From assembly GCA_017403285.1 (NCBI GenBank), contig JAFQOI010000057.1, positions 1-64,000 of the forward strand: a DNA stretch of 64,000 bases, read 5' to 3'. Shown piece by piece: positions 55,661 through 64,000 of the stretch. Both the position numbers and the translations under genes were made by a program. Below the pieces are notes generated by a model, which had not been told where the DNA came from, did no database searches, and worked only from the letters and a program-made list of their open reading frames with translations. Origin of the DNA: a bacterium (GTDB lineage Bacteria; Cyanobacteriota; Vampirovibrionia; Gastranaerophilales; Gastranaerophilaceae). Positions within the stretch are counted from its first letter, which is position 1. Each line of letters starts with the position of its first letter.

Positions 55661-57032
55661 TTTAAAAAGAACACTTAATTTAAAAGATTCCGTATCAGTA
55701 GTTGTTGGTTCAATGGTTGGATGCGGGATTTTTATCGTGTCTGCTGATATTGCAAGACAAGTTCAATCTGCAACTTTCTTGCTTTTGGTTTGGCTTATTG
55801 CTGGTCTTTTTTCTTTTGCAGGTGCAGTCGCTTATTCGGAACCAGTACTCAACATAAAAGAAGATGGAGGTCAGTATATTTTTCTAAAAAAAATGTATAA
55901 TGACCTAGTTGCATTTATATATGGTTGGACATTTTTAATTGTTATACAAACGGCGACAATTGCAGCCGTTTGTATAGCAGTTGGAAAATTTTTGGGAATA
56001 TTATTCCCTTTTGTAAGTTCTCAGAACTATATTATAAATTCTCCGTTTTTTCAAGTTTCAACACAGCAATTGGTTGCTCTTTTGATATGTATTATTCTTA
56101 CATATATTAATTCAAGAGGCATTAAATATGGAGTTATTACCCAAAACATTTTTACTATTACTAAAATTTTATCAATAGTTGGTATTATAATTTTGGGTCT
56201 ATTTTTGGGTTGTAATTATGATGTAATATCAAGTAATTTTCAACATATATTTTCTATTAGTGATTTGACATTTGGCAATTTGGAAGTTATTGCTACAGCA
56301 TCTGTTGGGGCAATATTTGCTATGGTTACTTGGAATAATATAACTTTTATTTCTGCGGAAGTGAAAGACCCATATAAAAATATACCGCTAGCACTTGTTT
56401 GGGGTGTTATTATTGTAACCGTTTTATATTTACTAATTAATTTGCTATATGTTTTTTCAATTCCACTTGAACAAATACAAAATGCGCCAGAAGATATAGT
56501 CGCAGTTGTGTTAATGCAAAAAATAACAGGAGCAGTTGGTAAATTAATAATTGCGCTTATTATCATGATATCTGCTTGTGGAAGTGCAAATGGGCTCATT
56601 ATGACTGGGGCAAGAGTCTATTATCAAATGGCAAAAGATAAATTATTGTTTAGACGTCTCGCTGTTATTAATAAAAAAACAAAGGTTCCCGTTAATTCGC
56701 TTTTGCTTCAATGTTTTTGGGTAAGTGCTTTTATTTTGTTTTGTGGAAATTATAGTCAGTTACTTGATTATGTTATATATGCAGCTTTAATTTTCTACGT
56801 CTTAACGGTTATTGGTATTTTTGTGTATAGATTTAAATATAAAAAAGAGGATTTACATAAAGTTAATAGCATTTTTGGAATATTCTTTATTATAGTAGGT
56901 TTATTTATAATATATTCATTATCGATGTATAAAACGCTCCATTCAATGCATACATTCTTGCTGATTTCTACAGGAGTCCCTGTTTATTATGTTTGGAGGA
57001 AAATAAAAAGTATAAATACTTGTACAAAATAG
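55650..57032 (+). CDS. APC-family amino acid permease
   Basis: A 460-residue protein with about twelve helices. The first helix carries the substrate loop VGSMVGCGIFIVSADI, typical of the APC superfamily (LAT/YjeM-like); later SAEVKDPYKNIP is the usual loop after helix 6. The substrate is unknown. Its start lies inside the end of the AGCS gene, so both are made from one transcript. Confidence 0.87.
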   Translation: MSNDLKRTLNLKDSVSVVVGSMVGCGIFIVSADIARQVQSATFLLLVWLIAGLFSFAGAVAYSEPVLNIKEDGGQYIFLKKMYNDLVAFIYGWTFLIVIQTATIAAVCIAVGKFLGILFPFVSSQNYIINSPFFQVSTQQLVALLICIILTYINSRGIKYGVITQNIFTITKILSIVGIIILGLFLGCNYDVISSNFQHIFSISDLTFGNLEVIATASVGAIFAMVTWNNITFISAEVKDPYKNIPLALVWGVIIVTVLYLLINLLYVFSIPLEQIQNAPEDIVAVVLMQKITGAVGKLIIALIIMISACGSANGLIMTGARVYYQMAKDKLLFRRLAVINKKTKVPVNSLLLQCFWVSAFILFCGNYSQLLDYVIYAALIFYVLTVIGIFVYRFKYKKEDLHKVNSIFGIFFIIVGLFIIYSLSMYKTLHSMHTFLLISTGVPVYYVWRKIKSINTCTK

Positions 57033-57048
57033 AATAAAAAGGTATCAT
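57020..57048 (+). promoter_or_regulatory. Putative pilT promoter
   Basis: TTGTAC at 57020-57025 and TATCAT at 57043-57048, 17 bases apart, 32 bases before the pilT ATG, overlapping the end of the permease gene. Confidence 0.55.
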
Positions 57049-57080
57049 ATTTTTATTAAGTATGAAAAAAGGGGTCATAT

Positions 57081-58154
57081 ATGGTAATAGATGATTTACT
57101 AAAAGAGGTAATGGAATATGGTGCGAGTGACTTACACGTTTCCGCAGGTATGCCTCCTATAATAAGAGTTGATGGTGGTTTATTAAGAACGAAACATGAA
57201 GCTTTCAATGCTAAAACTATAGAAGAATTATTATTCCCAATGTTGAACAATGAACAAAGAAGAACATTAGAGCAAAATTGGGAATTAGATATGTCGTATG
57301 GTTTATCTGGCGTTGGTCGTTTCAGGGTAAATTTATATAAAAATCGTGGTACATATGCAGGTGCATTCAGAACGATTAATACAGTTGTTCCTAGTTTTGA
57401 ATCATTAGGACTATCAGATGTTGTTAGAAGTATTACAATGCGTCCAAGAGGTCTTGTTCTTGTAACTGGACCTACTGGTTCTGGTAAATCAACAACATTG
57501 GCTGCTATGATTGACTATATTAATGAAACAAGAAATGAGCATATTTTGACAATTGAGGACCCTATCGAGTTTGTGCACAAATCTAAAAAATGTGTAATAC
57601 ACCAAAGAGAACTTGGTCAAGATACGCGTTCATTCGCAAATGCATTGAAATCTGCATTAAGAGAAGACCCTGATATTATCCTCGTCGGCGAAATGCGTGA
57701 CCTTGAAACAATAGGTCTTGCTTTAACAGCCGCAGAAACAGGTCACCTTGTGTTCGGTACACTTCACACCTCTTCTGCCAGCCAAACAATTGACCGTATT
57801 ATTGACGTATTTCCAGAAGGTCAACAACAACAAATAAGAGTTCAACTTGGTAATACACTTGAAGCGGTATTCTCTCAAACATTGCTTCCTAAATTACAGT
57901 CAAATGGTGTTAAAAAAGGTCGTGTAATGGCACAAGAAATTATGATTAAAAATAACGCTATTTCTAACCTTATCAGAGAGGGTAAATCAGCACAAATTTA
58001 TTCTGCTATTCAAACAGGTGCTGGACAAGGTATGCAAACCCTTGAAACTGCTTTAAGTGATTTGTATAAACAAGGTCTGATTACTAAAGAAGATGCTATT
58101 ACAAAATCACAAAGACCAGATGAGTTCAGAAGACTTGCTGGTATCCAAAATTAA
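57081..58154 (+). CDS. pilT: Type IV pilus retraction ATPase
   Basis: A 357-residue hexameric ATPase. N-terminal SDLHVSAGMPP, Walker A GPTGSGKS at 130-137, Asp box TIEDPIE, Walker B LREDPDIILVGEMRD, and the His box GTLHTSSA are intact; the tail has RPDEFRRLAG. PilT retracts type IV pili and drives twitching and DNA uptake. No other pilus genes are nearby. It overlaps the convergent mlaE gene by four bases. Confidence 0.95.
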   Translation: MVIDDLLKEVMEYGASDLHVSAGMPPIIRVDGGLLRTKHEAFNAKTIEELLFPMLNNEQRRTLEQNWELDMSYGLSGVGRFRVNLYKNRGTYAGAFRTINTVVPSFESLGLSDVVRSITMRPRGLVLVTGPTGSGKSTTLAAMIDYINETRNEHILTIEDPIEFVHKSKKCVIHQRELGQDTRSFANALKSALREDPDIILVGEMRDLETIGLALTAAETGHLVFGTLHTSSASQTIDRIIDVFPEGQQQQIRVQLGNTLEAVFSQTLLPKLQSNGVKKGRVMAQEIMIKNNAISNLIREGKSAQIYSAIQTGAGQGMQTLETALSDLYKQGLITKEDAITKSQRPDEFRRLAGIQN

Positions 58155-58891
58155 AACGGATTAACATAGAATAATAAAGTAATAATCAAGTCAGCCATCA
58201 AGAGGAAAACAGTCGCTTTGATGGCTGCTTTTGTTGTTGATATACCAACACCTTTTGCGCCACCTTTTGTTTCGTATCCTTGTGTTGCACAAACAAGGGG
58301 GATAATAATACCGAATATAAATCCTTTTAATATGCTTATATAAATATCTCTTGTGTTTAACCATTGCCATACAGATGTCATATATCTGTTTGGATGTAGA
58401 CCTATAGTTGCATACGAAATCAGCATACCGCCTAAAACACCAAATAATTCTGCTAATATTACTATCATTGGTACTGTTAATGCTCCAGCAAGTATTCTTG
58501 GTGCAAAAAAGTAGCCAACAGGGTCAACTTTCAGTGTTTTTATTGCATCAACTTGTGAAGTAACTTGCATGTTCGCGATTTCTGCGCTTATTGCTGTTCC
58601 TGCTCTTGCACTAATTGCTAATGCCGCAAATCCAGGTGCGAGTTCCCTTACCAATGCTACGGCTAAAAATCCGCCTACATAACTTTCTGCTCCAGATAAT
58701 AAAAATTGTTTTGATACTTGAAGCGCAATTACAACTGCCGCTATGAATACTATGCTTAGTGCAATTGGAAGTGAATCATAACTTATCATTGCTGCTTTTG
58801 ATATGATTGAACTGATTTTTGTATTCCCATCCAAAACATACTTAATTGTTTGTATTAAATTTTTTACGCATAGACCTAAAAAACTAATCAT
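58151..58891 (-). CDS. mlaE: MlaE-family lipid ABC transporter permease
   Basis: A 246-residue membrane protein with about six helices. The family segment SARAGTAISAEIANMQVTSQ, then DAIKTLKVDP and PRILAGALTVP are characteristic of MlaE/YrbE. It moves phospholipids between inner and outer membranes with an MCE protein and ATPase, which supports a diderm cell. Neither mlaF nor mlaD is adjacent. It overlaps mutL by four bases (ATGA), an unusual partner. Confidence 0.92.
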   Translation of the reverse strand: MISFLGLCVKNLIQTIKYVLDGNTKISSIISKAAMISYDSLPIALSIVFIAAVVIALQVSKQFLLSGAESYVGGFLAVALVRELAPGFAALAISARAGTAISAEIANMQVTSQVDAIKTLKVDPVGYFFAPRILAGALTVPMIVILAELFGVLGGMLISYATIGLHPNRYMTSVWQWLNTRDIYISILKGFIFGIIIPLVCATQGYETKGGAKGVGISTTKAAIKATVFLLMADLIITLLFYVNPF

Positions 58892-60684
58892 TTGTTAATT
58901 TTCTCCAAATTTCTTGCAAAGAATGAAGCTATTTCTTTGTGAGAAATGTAGTGTGAAATAGTTCTGCCATGAGGGCAAGTATATGGATTTTTTGTTGTTC
59001 TTAATTGTTTTACTATTTCTTCCATTTGCCACAGTGTCAATTTTTCTCCTGCTTTTACTGATGCTTTACAAGCTGTTGTTATTAATATCTTTTCTTCAAT
59101 TGTGCCTAGATTATTATCTGGTGCATCTTTTAGGTTGTGTAAAAGTTCTGATAATATATCTTGAGGTTTTATTTTTGAAAGAAGTTGTGGTATTTTCCTA
59201 AAAATTATTTGTTTTTCTGATATTTTTTCTATTTTATATCCGAATTTTGCTAAGTTTTCTTTTGCATTATCAAGAATATCTATTTCCTCTGGCATTATGT
59301 CTAGAACATCAGAAATGATTAAAAGTTGCGAAGTTACTTCTCTTTGTTTTTTTAATTTTTCGTAAATATAGCGCTCTTGTGCAATGTGTTGATCTATAAT
59401 TTCTAGATTGTCTTCGTTTTCAACTAAAATATATGTGTTTTTAAACTGACCAATAACATTAATGTGTTTTGATTCTGTATGTTGCTCAAAATTAATTTCT
59501 ATTTTTGTTTGTTTTATTTCTTCTTTTTCTTCTTCGATAATTAAAGGTTTACTAGAAAATCTATTAATAAAACTATTTGTTGGAATGTAGGTATCATCAA
59601 TTTCTTCTTTTTTGTCAAATTGGAAATCTATAGATTTATTTTGATTAAAATCTATAATTCTGTTATCTTCCGTAGTATATGATGTTTCATTTTGTACTGT
59701 AGCATTTAATGCATAACTTATAGCACTTTGTATGAAATTGAAAATTTGATTCGGATTTTTATATCTTATTTCTCTTTTTGTTGGATGTGCATTTACATCA
59801 ATTTCCAGTGGATTTATTTCTAAATTTAACACAACGAAAGGATATCTTCCGTTTGGCATCATATTTTTGTATGCAATATCAATGGCTTTCATTATTATTG
59901 GACATTTGATAGTTCTTGAATTTACGAACATATACATTGTTTTTTTGCTGGAGCGTGTATATGATGGAACAGAAATATATCCAGTTAGATTTATACCAGA
60001 AAGATTGTCTGTCTTTTGAACTTCTTTTAATTCATTTACTATATTTTCTGGGAAAAGTTCTGTTATTCTCGTTAATAACTCTGCATTTTGAGTTGTTGAA
60101 ATTACTGTTTGATTATTGTTTTTCAATATAAAAGCAATTGTAGGATTTGAAAGCGCTAATGAAAAAACCAATTCTTGAATGTATGCAAATTCTGTTTTCG
60201 CACTTTTTAAAAATTTTAGTCGTGCAGGTTGGTTGAAGAAAATATCATTTACTTCCATAATTGTACCTTGCGCACATCCAACTTGAGTTGTTTTTATTAT
60301 AGAATTTTGGGATTCTACTTTTGTTCCGTAGTCAAAATCTTTTGTTCTTGTTGTACAAGTAACTTTTGCGATAGAAATTATACTTGCAAGGGCTTCTCCC
60401 CTGAAACCTAAGGTTTTTATATTGAAAAGACTTTCTTCATCTGTTAATTTACTTGTTGCATGTTTTGTGAATGCCAATTCTATATCGTCAGGGTGTATAC
60501 CAGAACCATTATCTGCAATTCTTATGTTTCTACATTCATTTGAAATACTTATCTCTACTTTTGTTGCTCCGGCATCAATAGAATTTTCAACAAGTTCTTT
60601 TACTATGCTGCATGGGCGTTCAATAACTTCTCCTGCCGCAATTTGATTTATTAAGTTAATGCTCAGTTGTTTTATTCTTTTCAT
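58888..60684 (-). CDS. mutL: DNA mismatch repair protein MutL
   Basis: A 598-residue GHKL ATPase. Motif I is IAAGEVIERPCSIVKELVENSIDAG, motif II NGSGIHPDDIELAFTKHATSK, motif III LGFRGEALASI. A long disordered linker (about 330-420) leads to the C-terminal domain, where DQHIAQERYIYE stands for the endonuclease motif DQHAxxExxxxE (Ala to Ile), with ACKASVKAG and CPHGRT also present. So it is the nicking type found without MutH. It is co-transcribed with mlaE. Confidence 0.95.
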   Translation of the reverse strand: MKRIKQLSINLINQIAAGEVIERPCSIVKELVENSIDAGATKVEISISNECRNIRIADNGSGIHPDDIELAFTKHATSKLTDEESLFNIKTLGFRGEALASIISIAKVTCTTRTKDFDYGTKVESQNSIIKTTQVGCAQGTIMEVNDIFFNQPARLKFLKSAKTEFAYIQELVFSLALSNPTIAFILKNNNQTVISTTQNAELLTRITELFPENIVNELKEVQKTDNLSGINLTGYISVPSYTRSSKKTMYMFVNSRTIKCPIIMKAIDIAYKNMMPNGRYPFVVLNLEINPLEIDVNAHPTKREIRYKNPNQIFNFIQSAISYALNATVQNETSYTTEDNRIIDFNQNKSIDFQFDKKEEIDDTYIPTNSFINRFSSKPLIIEEEKEEIKQTKIEINFEQHTESKHINVIGQFKNTYILVENEDNLEIIDQHIAQERYIYEKLKKQREVTSQLLIISDVLDIMPEEIDILDNAKENLAKFGYKIEKISEKQIIFRKIPQLLSKIKPQDILSELLHNLKDAPDNNLGTIEEKILITTACKASVKAGEKLTLWQMEEIVKQLRTTKNPYTCPHGRTISHYISHKEIASFFARNLEKINK

Positions 60685-60703
60685 AATTATATTTTAATAC
60701 AAC

Positions 60704-60760
60704 TTATGAATTTTAAAAATTTGTTCATTATTTTATTGTTTAAATGTAACAAATTCATAA
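60704..60760. repeat. 10-base inverted repeat in the mutL/NAGPA divergent gap
   Basis: TTATGAATTT (60704-60713) and AAATTCATAA (60751-60760) are a perfect inverted repeat with 37 bases between. It lies just upstream of the mutL start and may be an operator or RNA hairpin; AT-rich sequence makes this less certain. Confidence 0.4.
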
Positions 60761-60777
60761 TAAAGCCTAGTGATAAC

Positions 60778-60812
60778 TTGAAAAACCACTACAAAAATGT
60801 TACAATTGTAGT
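60778..60812 (+). promoter_or_regulatory. Promoter with overlapping operator-like repeat, NAGPA gene
   Basis: TTGAAA at 60778-60783 and TACAAT at 60801-60806 have a 17-base spacer. ACTACAA (60788-60794) and TTGTAGT (60806-60812) form an inverted repeat over the spacer and -10 box, as repressor sites often do. Confidence 0.55.
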
Positions 60813-60827
60813 ATAAGGAACATTAAT

Positions 60828-62048
60828 ATGTATGCATTGGCTCAACAAAGTAATTTTTGTTTTGAGAAAATGGTCTACAAGCTTGGGATAGTTATATCGG
60901 CGATAGCGGTTTTCTCAGGTACAGGTATGAGATTAAATGCGACAGAAAGTGTTTTAGGTTATTATGTACAAGATAAAATTATGTTAAAAGAGCAATCAAT
61001 TGCTCTTTTTTTATTGAATGAAAAATGGAAAAAGGAAATAGAAGAAAAATATTCTCAACATAAAATTAGAGAAATTGCTGATGGAATAGTATATGTTCGA
61101 ATGACAAAAAAGATAAATTCAAGAAAAGTTAAAATTAATGTTGCAGAGATTAATAGAAACGTAAATCCGCAAATAGATATTACTCCAAAACTTGCATCAA
61201 CGAAACTTCATTCAAGAAAAAAGATTAATACAATTGCACCAAAGGCAAAAATAGCAGTAAATGGAACTTATTTTAAGCAGGATACAGGCACTCCTTTGGG
61301 GACTTTGGTTATTGATAATAAAATTATAACTGGCCCAATATATGAAAGAGTTGCATTTGGTATTAGTGAAAATGGATTTAAAACATCAAGAACTGCTTTT
61401 GATGGTTATATAAAAACAAATAATGGTGTTATAAAAATTGATAATATAAATCAGCCAAGAATGTTGTTTTCTCAAGTTCTTCTTTATACACCGGTTTGGG
61501 GTGAAAAATCTCCAGTAACAAAGGTTAAGAGTTTACATATATCGGTTTCTGCTGGGAAAATAAAGCAAATTTCAAACTCTCCTGTTGTAATCCCTAAAGA
61601 TGGTTATGTTATTTCTGCCAGTGTCGATAAATTAAAAAATTTGAGAAAGGGTGATAAGATAACTGCTGAGTATAAAATAGCACCGGCATGGAAAAATGTT
61701 AATCATATAATAAGTGGTGGTCCATATCTTTTAAAAAATGGAAATATATTTATTGATGTTACAAGCCAAAAATTAAATGGTATAACAGGTAGAAATCCTA
61801 GAACCGCTATAGGTTATACAAAAGATAATGTGATGATAATTGTAACTGTTGATGGGCGTAAAGAAAATGTCTCAGGTGTAACTCTACAAGAACTTGCAGT
61901 TATTTTAAAAGATTTAGGCTGTTATGAGGCAATAAATTTAGATGGTGGAAGTTCGACAGTTATGTACGTTGATGGAAGCGTAGTAAGTGGAAGCAACATA
62001 ACATCTGCTTCTATTAGTAATGCATTAACAGTTAATATTAAAGGATAA
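60828..62048 (+). CDS. Phosphodiester glycosidase (NAGPA) domain exported protein
   Basis: A 406-residue protein with a hydrophobic export segment at about 17-36 and a C-terminal NAGPA domain: AVNGTYF near 145, SGGPYLLKNG, GRNPRTAIGYTKD, VDGRKENVSGVTLQELA and NLDGGSSTVMYVDG. Family members remove GlcNAc or act on envelope polysaccharide phosphodiesters, in the periplasm or outside. AAGGA precedes the ATG. A terminator-like hairpin (60986-61012) lies inside its first 60 codons. It is convergent with a MacB-like operon, one base apart. Confidence 0.82.
   Translation: MYALAQQSNFCFEKMVYKLGIVISAIAVFSGTGMRLNATESVLGYYVQDKIMLKEQSIALFLLNEKWKKEIEEKYSQHKIREIADGIVYVRMTKKINSRKVKINVAEINRNVNPQIDITPKLASTKLHSRKKINTIAPKAKIAVNGTYFKQDTGTPLGTLVIDNKIITGPIYERVAFGISENGFKTSRTAFDGYIKTNNGVIKIDNINQPRMLFSQVLLYTPVWGEKSPVTKVKSLHISVSAGKIKQISNSPVVIPKDGYVISASVDKLKNLRKGDKITAEYKIAPAWKNVNHIISGGPYLLKNGNIFIDVTSQKLNGITGRNPRTAIGYTKDNVMIIVTVDGRKENVSGVTLQELAVILKDLGCYEAINLDGGSSTVMYVDGSVVSGSNITSASISNALTVNIKG
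60986..61012 (+). terminator. Terminator-like hairpin inside the NAGPA gene
   Basis: AAAAGAGCAA (60986-60995) pairs with TTGCTCTTTT (61000-61009) around TCAA, followed by T's to 61012. It falls in codons about 53-62. It has all parts of an intrinsic terminator, but termination is not shown. Confidence 0.45.
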
Positions 62049-63278
62049 TTATTCGTATCTTAAAGCGTCGATAGGATTTAAAAGAGAAGCTTTATATGCT
62101 GGATAATATCCAAAGCCTATTCCTACAAGTCCTGAAAAACCAAGTGATAAAATAATAGAGAATAAAGAAATAGAAACGCTCATTCCATCAGAGAATAATT
62201 CAACGGATTTTGCGCCTAATATTCCTGTTAAAACACCAATTAATCCACCAATAATAGATAACAAGAAGGATTCTATTAAAAATTGCCAACGAATGTCAGA
62301 TGCTCTTGCGCCAATTGCCATTCTTATTCCAATTTCTTTTGTTCTTTCGGTTACAGAAACGAGCATAATATTCATAATGCCGATACCGCCAACCAAAAGG
62401 GAAACAGAAGCAATCGAGGCAAGTAGTATTGCAAAGGTTTGCACAGTAGACTTCATTCGTTCTTGAAATTCTGCAGAATTTCTTATTTCAAAGTCATTTG
62501 TTTGATTTTTTCCGATGCTATGACGTATTTTTAAAAGTTCTTCAGTATCTTTTTCAACATCTGAAAGGGTATCAGGGTCAGTTCCTTTTACCACTATCAT
62601 TTTTACTGTACCAGGGAATACCACTCCAAATAATTTTTTTTGAGCAGTCGTAATTGGAATAAAAATTAAGTCATCATTGTCCATTGGACCCGAAGAGCCT
62701 TTTGTCTTTAATGTCCCAAGTACTTTAAATGGAACATTCCCAACCCTAATTATTTTATTTATAGGTGAAACATCCCCAAAAAGTTCTGTTGCAACGGTTG
62801 AACCTAATATAGCAACTTTTGCGCTATTTTTAACATCTTCAAAGTTAAATCCTCTACCAGATTCGATTTCATAGTTTTTTATATATAAATATTGGGGAGT
62901 TGTTCCATATACAGTGGTTTGCCAGTTTTGATTTCCGTACATCAATTGTTTGCTTTCATTTGATACAGGAGCAACGGCATCAACGTTTGCAATAGTTTTT
63001 TGTATGGCATCAGCATCTTTTAACGTTAAAGATGGTCTCGTTCCTGCTCCCATATTTACTCCACCTGTTTTTATAGATGATGAACGGATTGTTAATAAAT
63101 TAGAACCCATTGATTCCATATTTTGCTGAACTTTTTGACTTGCACCTGTTCCTATCGCAAGCATTATAATTACAGCACTTACCCCTATAATTATTCCTAA
63201 GCTAGTTAAGGCAGAACGAAGTTTGTTCACTTTTAGTGAATTTATAGCCATTTTCATAGTTGATTTGAAATCTATCAT
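62049..63278 (-). CDS. MacB-like ABC transporter permease
   Basis: A 409-residue protein with the MacB layout: a cytoplasmic N-helix, membrane helix near 20-45, a large periplasmic domain (about 46-280) and three C-terminal helices (FtsX domain; ERTKEIGIRMAIGAR between helices 2 and 3). It uses ATP hydrolysis by the partner to work on periplasmic substrates, such as macrolides, peptides or lipoproteins. It begins one base after the ATPase stop. A MacA adaptor or TolC gene may lie beyond the window. Confidence 0.9.
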   Translation of the reverse strand: MIDFKSTMKMAINSLKVNKLRSALTSLGIIIGVSAVIIMLAIGTGASQKVQQNMESMGSNLLTIRSSSIKTGGVNMGAGTRPSLTLKDADAIQKTIANVDAVAPVSNESKQLMYGNQNWQTTVYGTTPQYLYIKNYEIESGRGFNFEDVKNSAKVAILGSTVATELFGDVSPINKIIRVGNVPFKVLGTLKTKGSSGPMDNDDLIFIPITTAQKKLFGVVFPGTVKMIVVKGTDPDTLSDVEKDTEELLKIRHSIGKNQTNDFEIRNSAEFQERMKSTVQTFAILLASIASVSLLVGGIGIMNIMLVSVTERTKEIGIRMAIGARASDIRWQFLIESFLLSIIGGLIGVLTGILGAKSVELFSDGMSVSISLFSIILSLGFSGLVGIGFGYYPAYKASLLNPIDALRYE

Positions 63279-63279
63279 A

Positions 63280-63996
63280 TTATGTCTGCCTTGTTCTTGA
63301 TTTGAGCCATTCTTCTTTTGATTGGTCTGATATTATTTTGCCATCTTTAAAGCGAATTATTCTTTTGCAATATTCTGCAATATCTGGTTCGTGAGTAACT
63401 AAAACAATTGTTTTTCCTGTTTTATTATTTAATTCAACAAAGAAATTCATAATCTCAATACTTGTTTTTGTATCTAAATTACCTGTAGGTTCATCGGCAA
63501 GAATTATTGGCGCATCATTTACGATTGCTCGCGCAATGGCAACTCTTTGTTGTTGACCGCCAGACATTTGATTTGGCATATGGTCTTCACGATTTTCTAG
63601 CCCTACTATTTTTAATGCTTTTCTTGCTCTTTCGTGGCGTTCTTCTTCTGGAATTCCTTTGTATATCATAGGAAGTTCAACGTTATCAAGTGCAGAAGTT
63701 CTTGAAATTAAATTGAATCCTTGAAAAACAAATCCGAGTTTTACATTTCTAATATCAGAAAGTTCGTCAGGAGAAAGAGAAAAAACATCAACCCCATCTA
63801 GAAAATAACTTCCAGAGTTTGGTTTATCTAGTGTCCCAAGCATATTCATACAGGTTGATTTGCCACTTCCTGATGTTCCCATAATCGCAACAAATTCACC
63901 TTTTTCTATGCTCAAAGAAATATCATCTAGTGCATTAAAATGATCATCACCAGTTTTATATGTTTTTATTGCATGTTTTACATCAATTAAGCTCAT
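63280..63996 (-). CDS. ABC transporter ATPase, MacB/LolD type
   Basis: A 238-residue ATPase: Walker A GTSGSGKST near 42-50, Q-loop VFQGFNLI, signature MSGGQQQRVAIARA, Walker B IILADEPTGNLD, and the H-loop VLVTHEPD. It is typical of the LolD/MacB/FtsE group. Its start is four bases from the window edge, so an upstream partner such as a MacA-type adaptor may exist. It overlaps none of its neighbours and precedes the permease gene. Confidence 0.93.
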   Translation of the reverse strand: MSLIDVKHAIKTYKTGDDHFNALDDISLSIEKGEFVAIMGTSGSGKSTCMNMLGTLDKPNSGSYFLDGVDVFSLSPDELSDIRNVKLGFVFQGFNLISRTSALDNVELPMIYKGIPEEERHERARKALKIVGLENREDHMPNQMSGGQQQRVAIARAIVNDAPIILADEPTGNLDTKTSIEIMNFFVELNNKTGKTIVLVTHEPDIAEYCKRIIRFKDGKIISDQSKEEWLKSRTRQT

Positions 63997-64000
63997 TTTA

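Overview
The window is AT-rich, compact bacterial DNA, mostly housekeeping genes with short gaps and several tight operons. The best lineage marker is the RNA polymerase beta-prime subunit. It is encoded as two genes, rpoC1 and rpoC2, directly after rpoB, and rpoC2 carries an insertion of about 650 residues in its trigger loop. That arrangement is the hallmark of the cyanobacterial lineage. The very low GC content, sugar and sialic-acid catabolic genes, and the absence of photosynthesis genes here suggest a non-photosynthetic sister group of Cyanobacteria (Melainabacteria/Vampirovibrionia, most likely a gut Gastranaerophilales). MlaE, a MacB-type exporter and PilT fit a diderm cell with type IV pili. 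The lineage call is inference from gene content, not from a search.

Layout. 0-3.4 kb: an SbcC-like ATPase (cut by the window edge) with an SbcD-like nuclease, a tRNA-Pro, and a radical SAM gene just downstream of it. 3.4-8 kb: an unpaired sugar ABC permease, then an operon of response regulator, sensor kinase, tadA and a TIGR02757-like gene. 8-14.7 kb: a reverse-strand operon malQ-queD-uppP-punA-nanE-ROK kinase-parvulin, followed by a gene with three LPxGV motifs. 14.8-18.6 kb: leuA and purB divergent, then an SGNH-like membrane-anchored protein. 18.9-23.9 kb: infA-rpmJ-rpsM-rpsK-rpsD-rpoA-rplQ-truA-rplM-rpsI. 24-28.2 kb: an NfeD-like mini-protein, a PAS sensor kinase, and a frameshifted nucleotidyltransferase. 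28.5-37.5 kb: rpoB-rpoC1-rpoC2.

37.5-42.2 kb: panD and an rRNA pseudouridine synthase on the reverse strand, then glucokinase-holA-holB. 42.3-44.2 kb: a probable reverse-strand transcription unit tRNA-Gly, radical SAM, HAD phosphatase, tRNA-Leu. 44.2-46.1 kb: small Cys-rich proteins and a DHH phosphoesterase. 46.2-54 kb: valS, gpmI, a 42-residue ORF, a TPR protein and a GT-C membrane glycosyltransferase. 54.1-58.2 kb: AGCS and APC amino-acid transporters, then pilT. 58.2-64 kb: mutL-mlaE, an NAGPA-domain protein and a MacB-like ABC exporter.

There is no CRISPR array, prophage or insertion sequence. I did not find a clear large undescribed system. The most interesting items are: two radical SAM proteins whose SPASM-like cysteine cluster lies at the N-terminus, each gene directly downstream of a tRNA gene; an orphan forward-strand terminator that implies an unannotated small RNA near 52.4-52.57 kb; a 42-residue ORF with a repeat-rich upstream region; a shared N-terminal VSFG motif in two unrelated proteins; and a terminator-like hairpin inside the NAGPA-domain gene.
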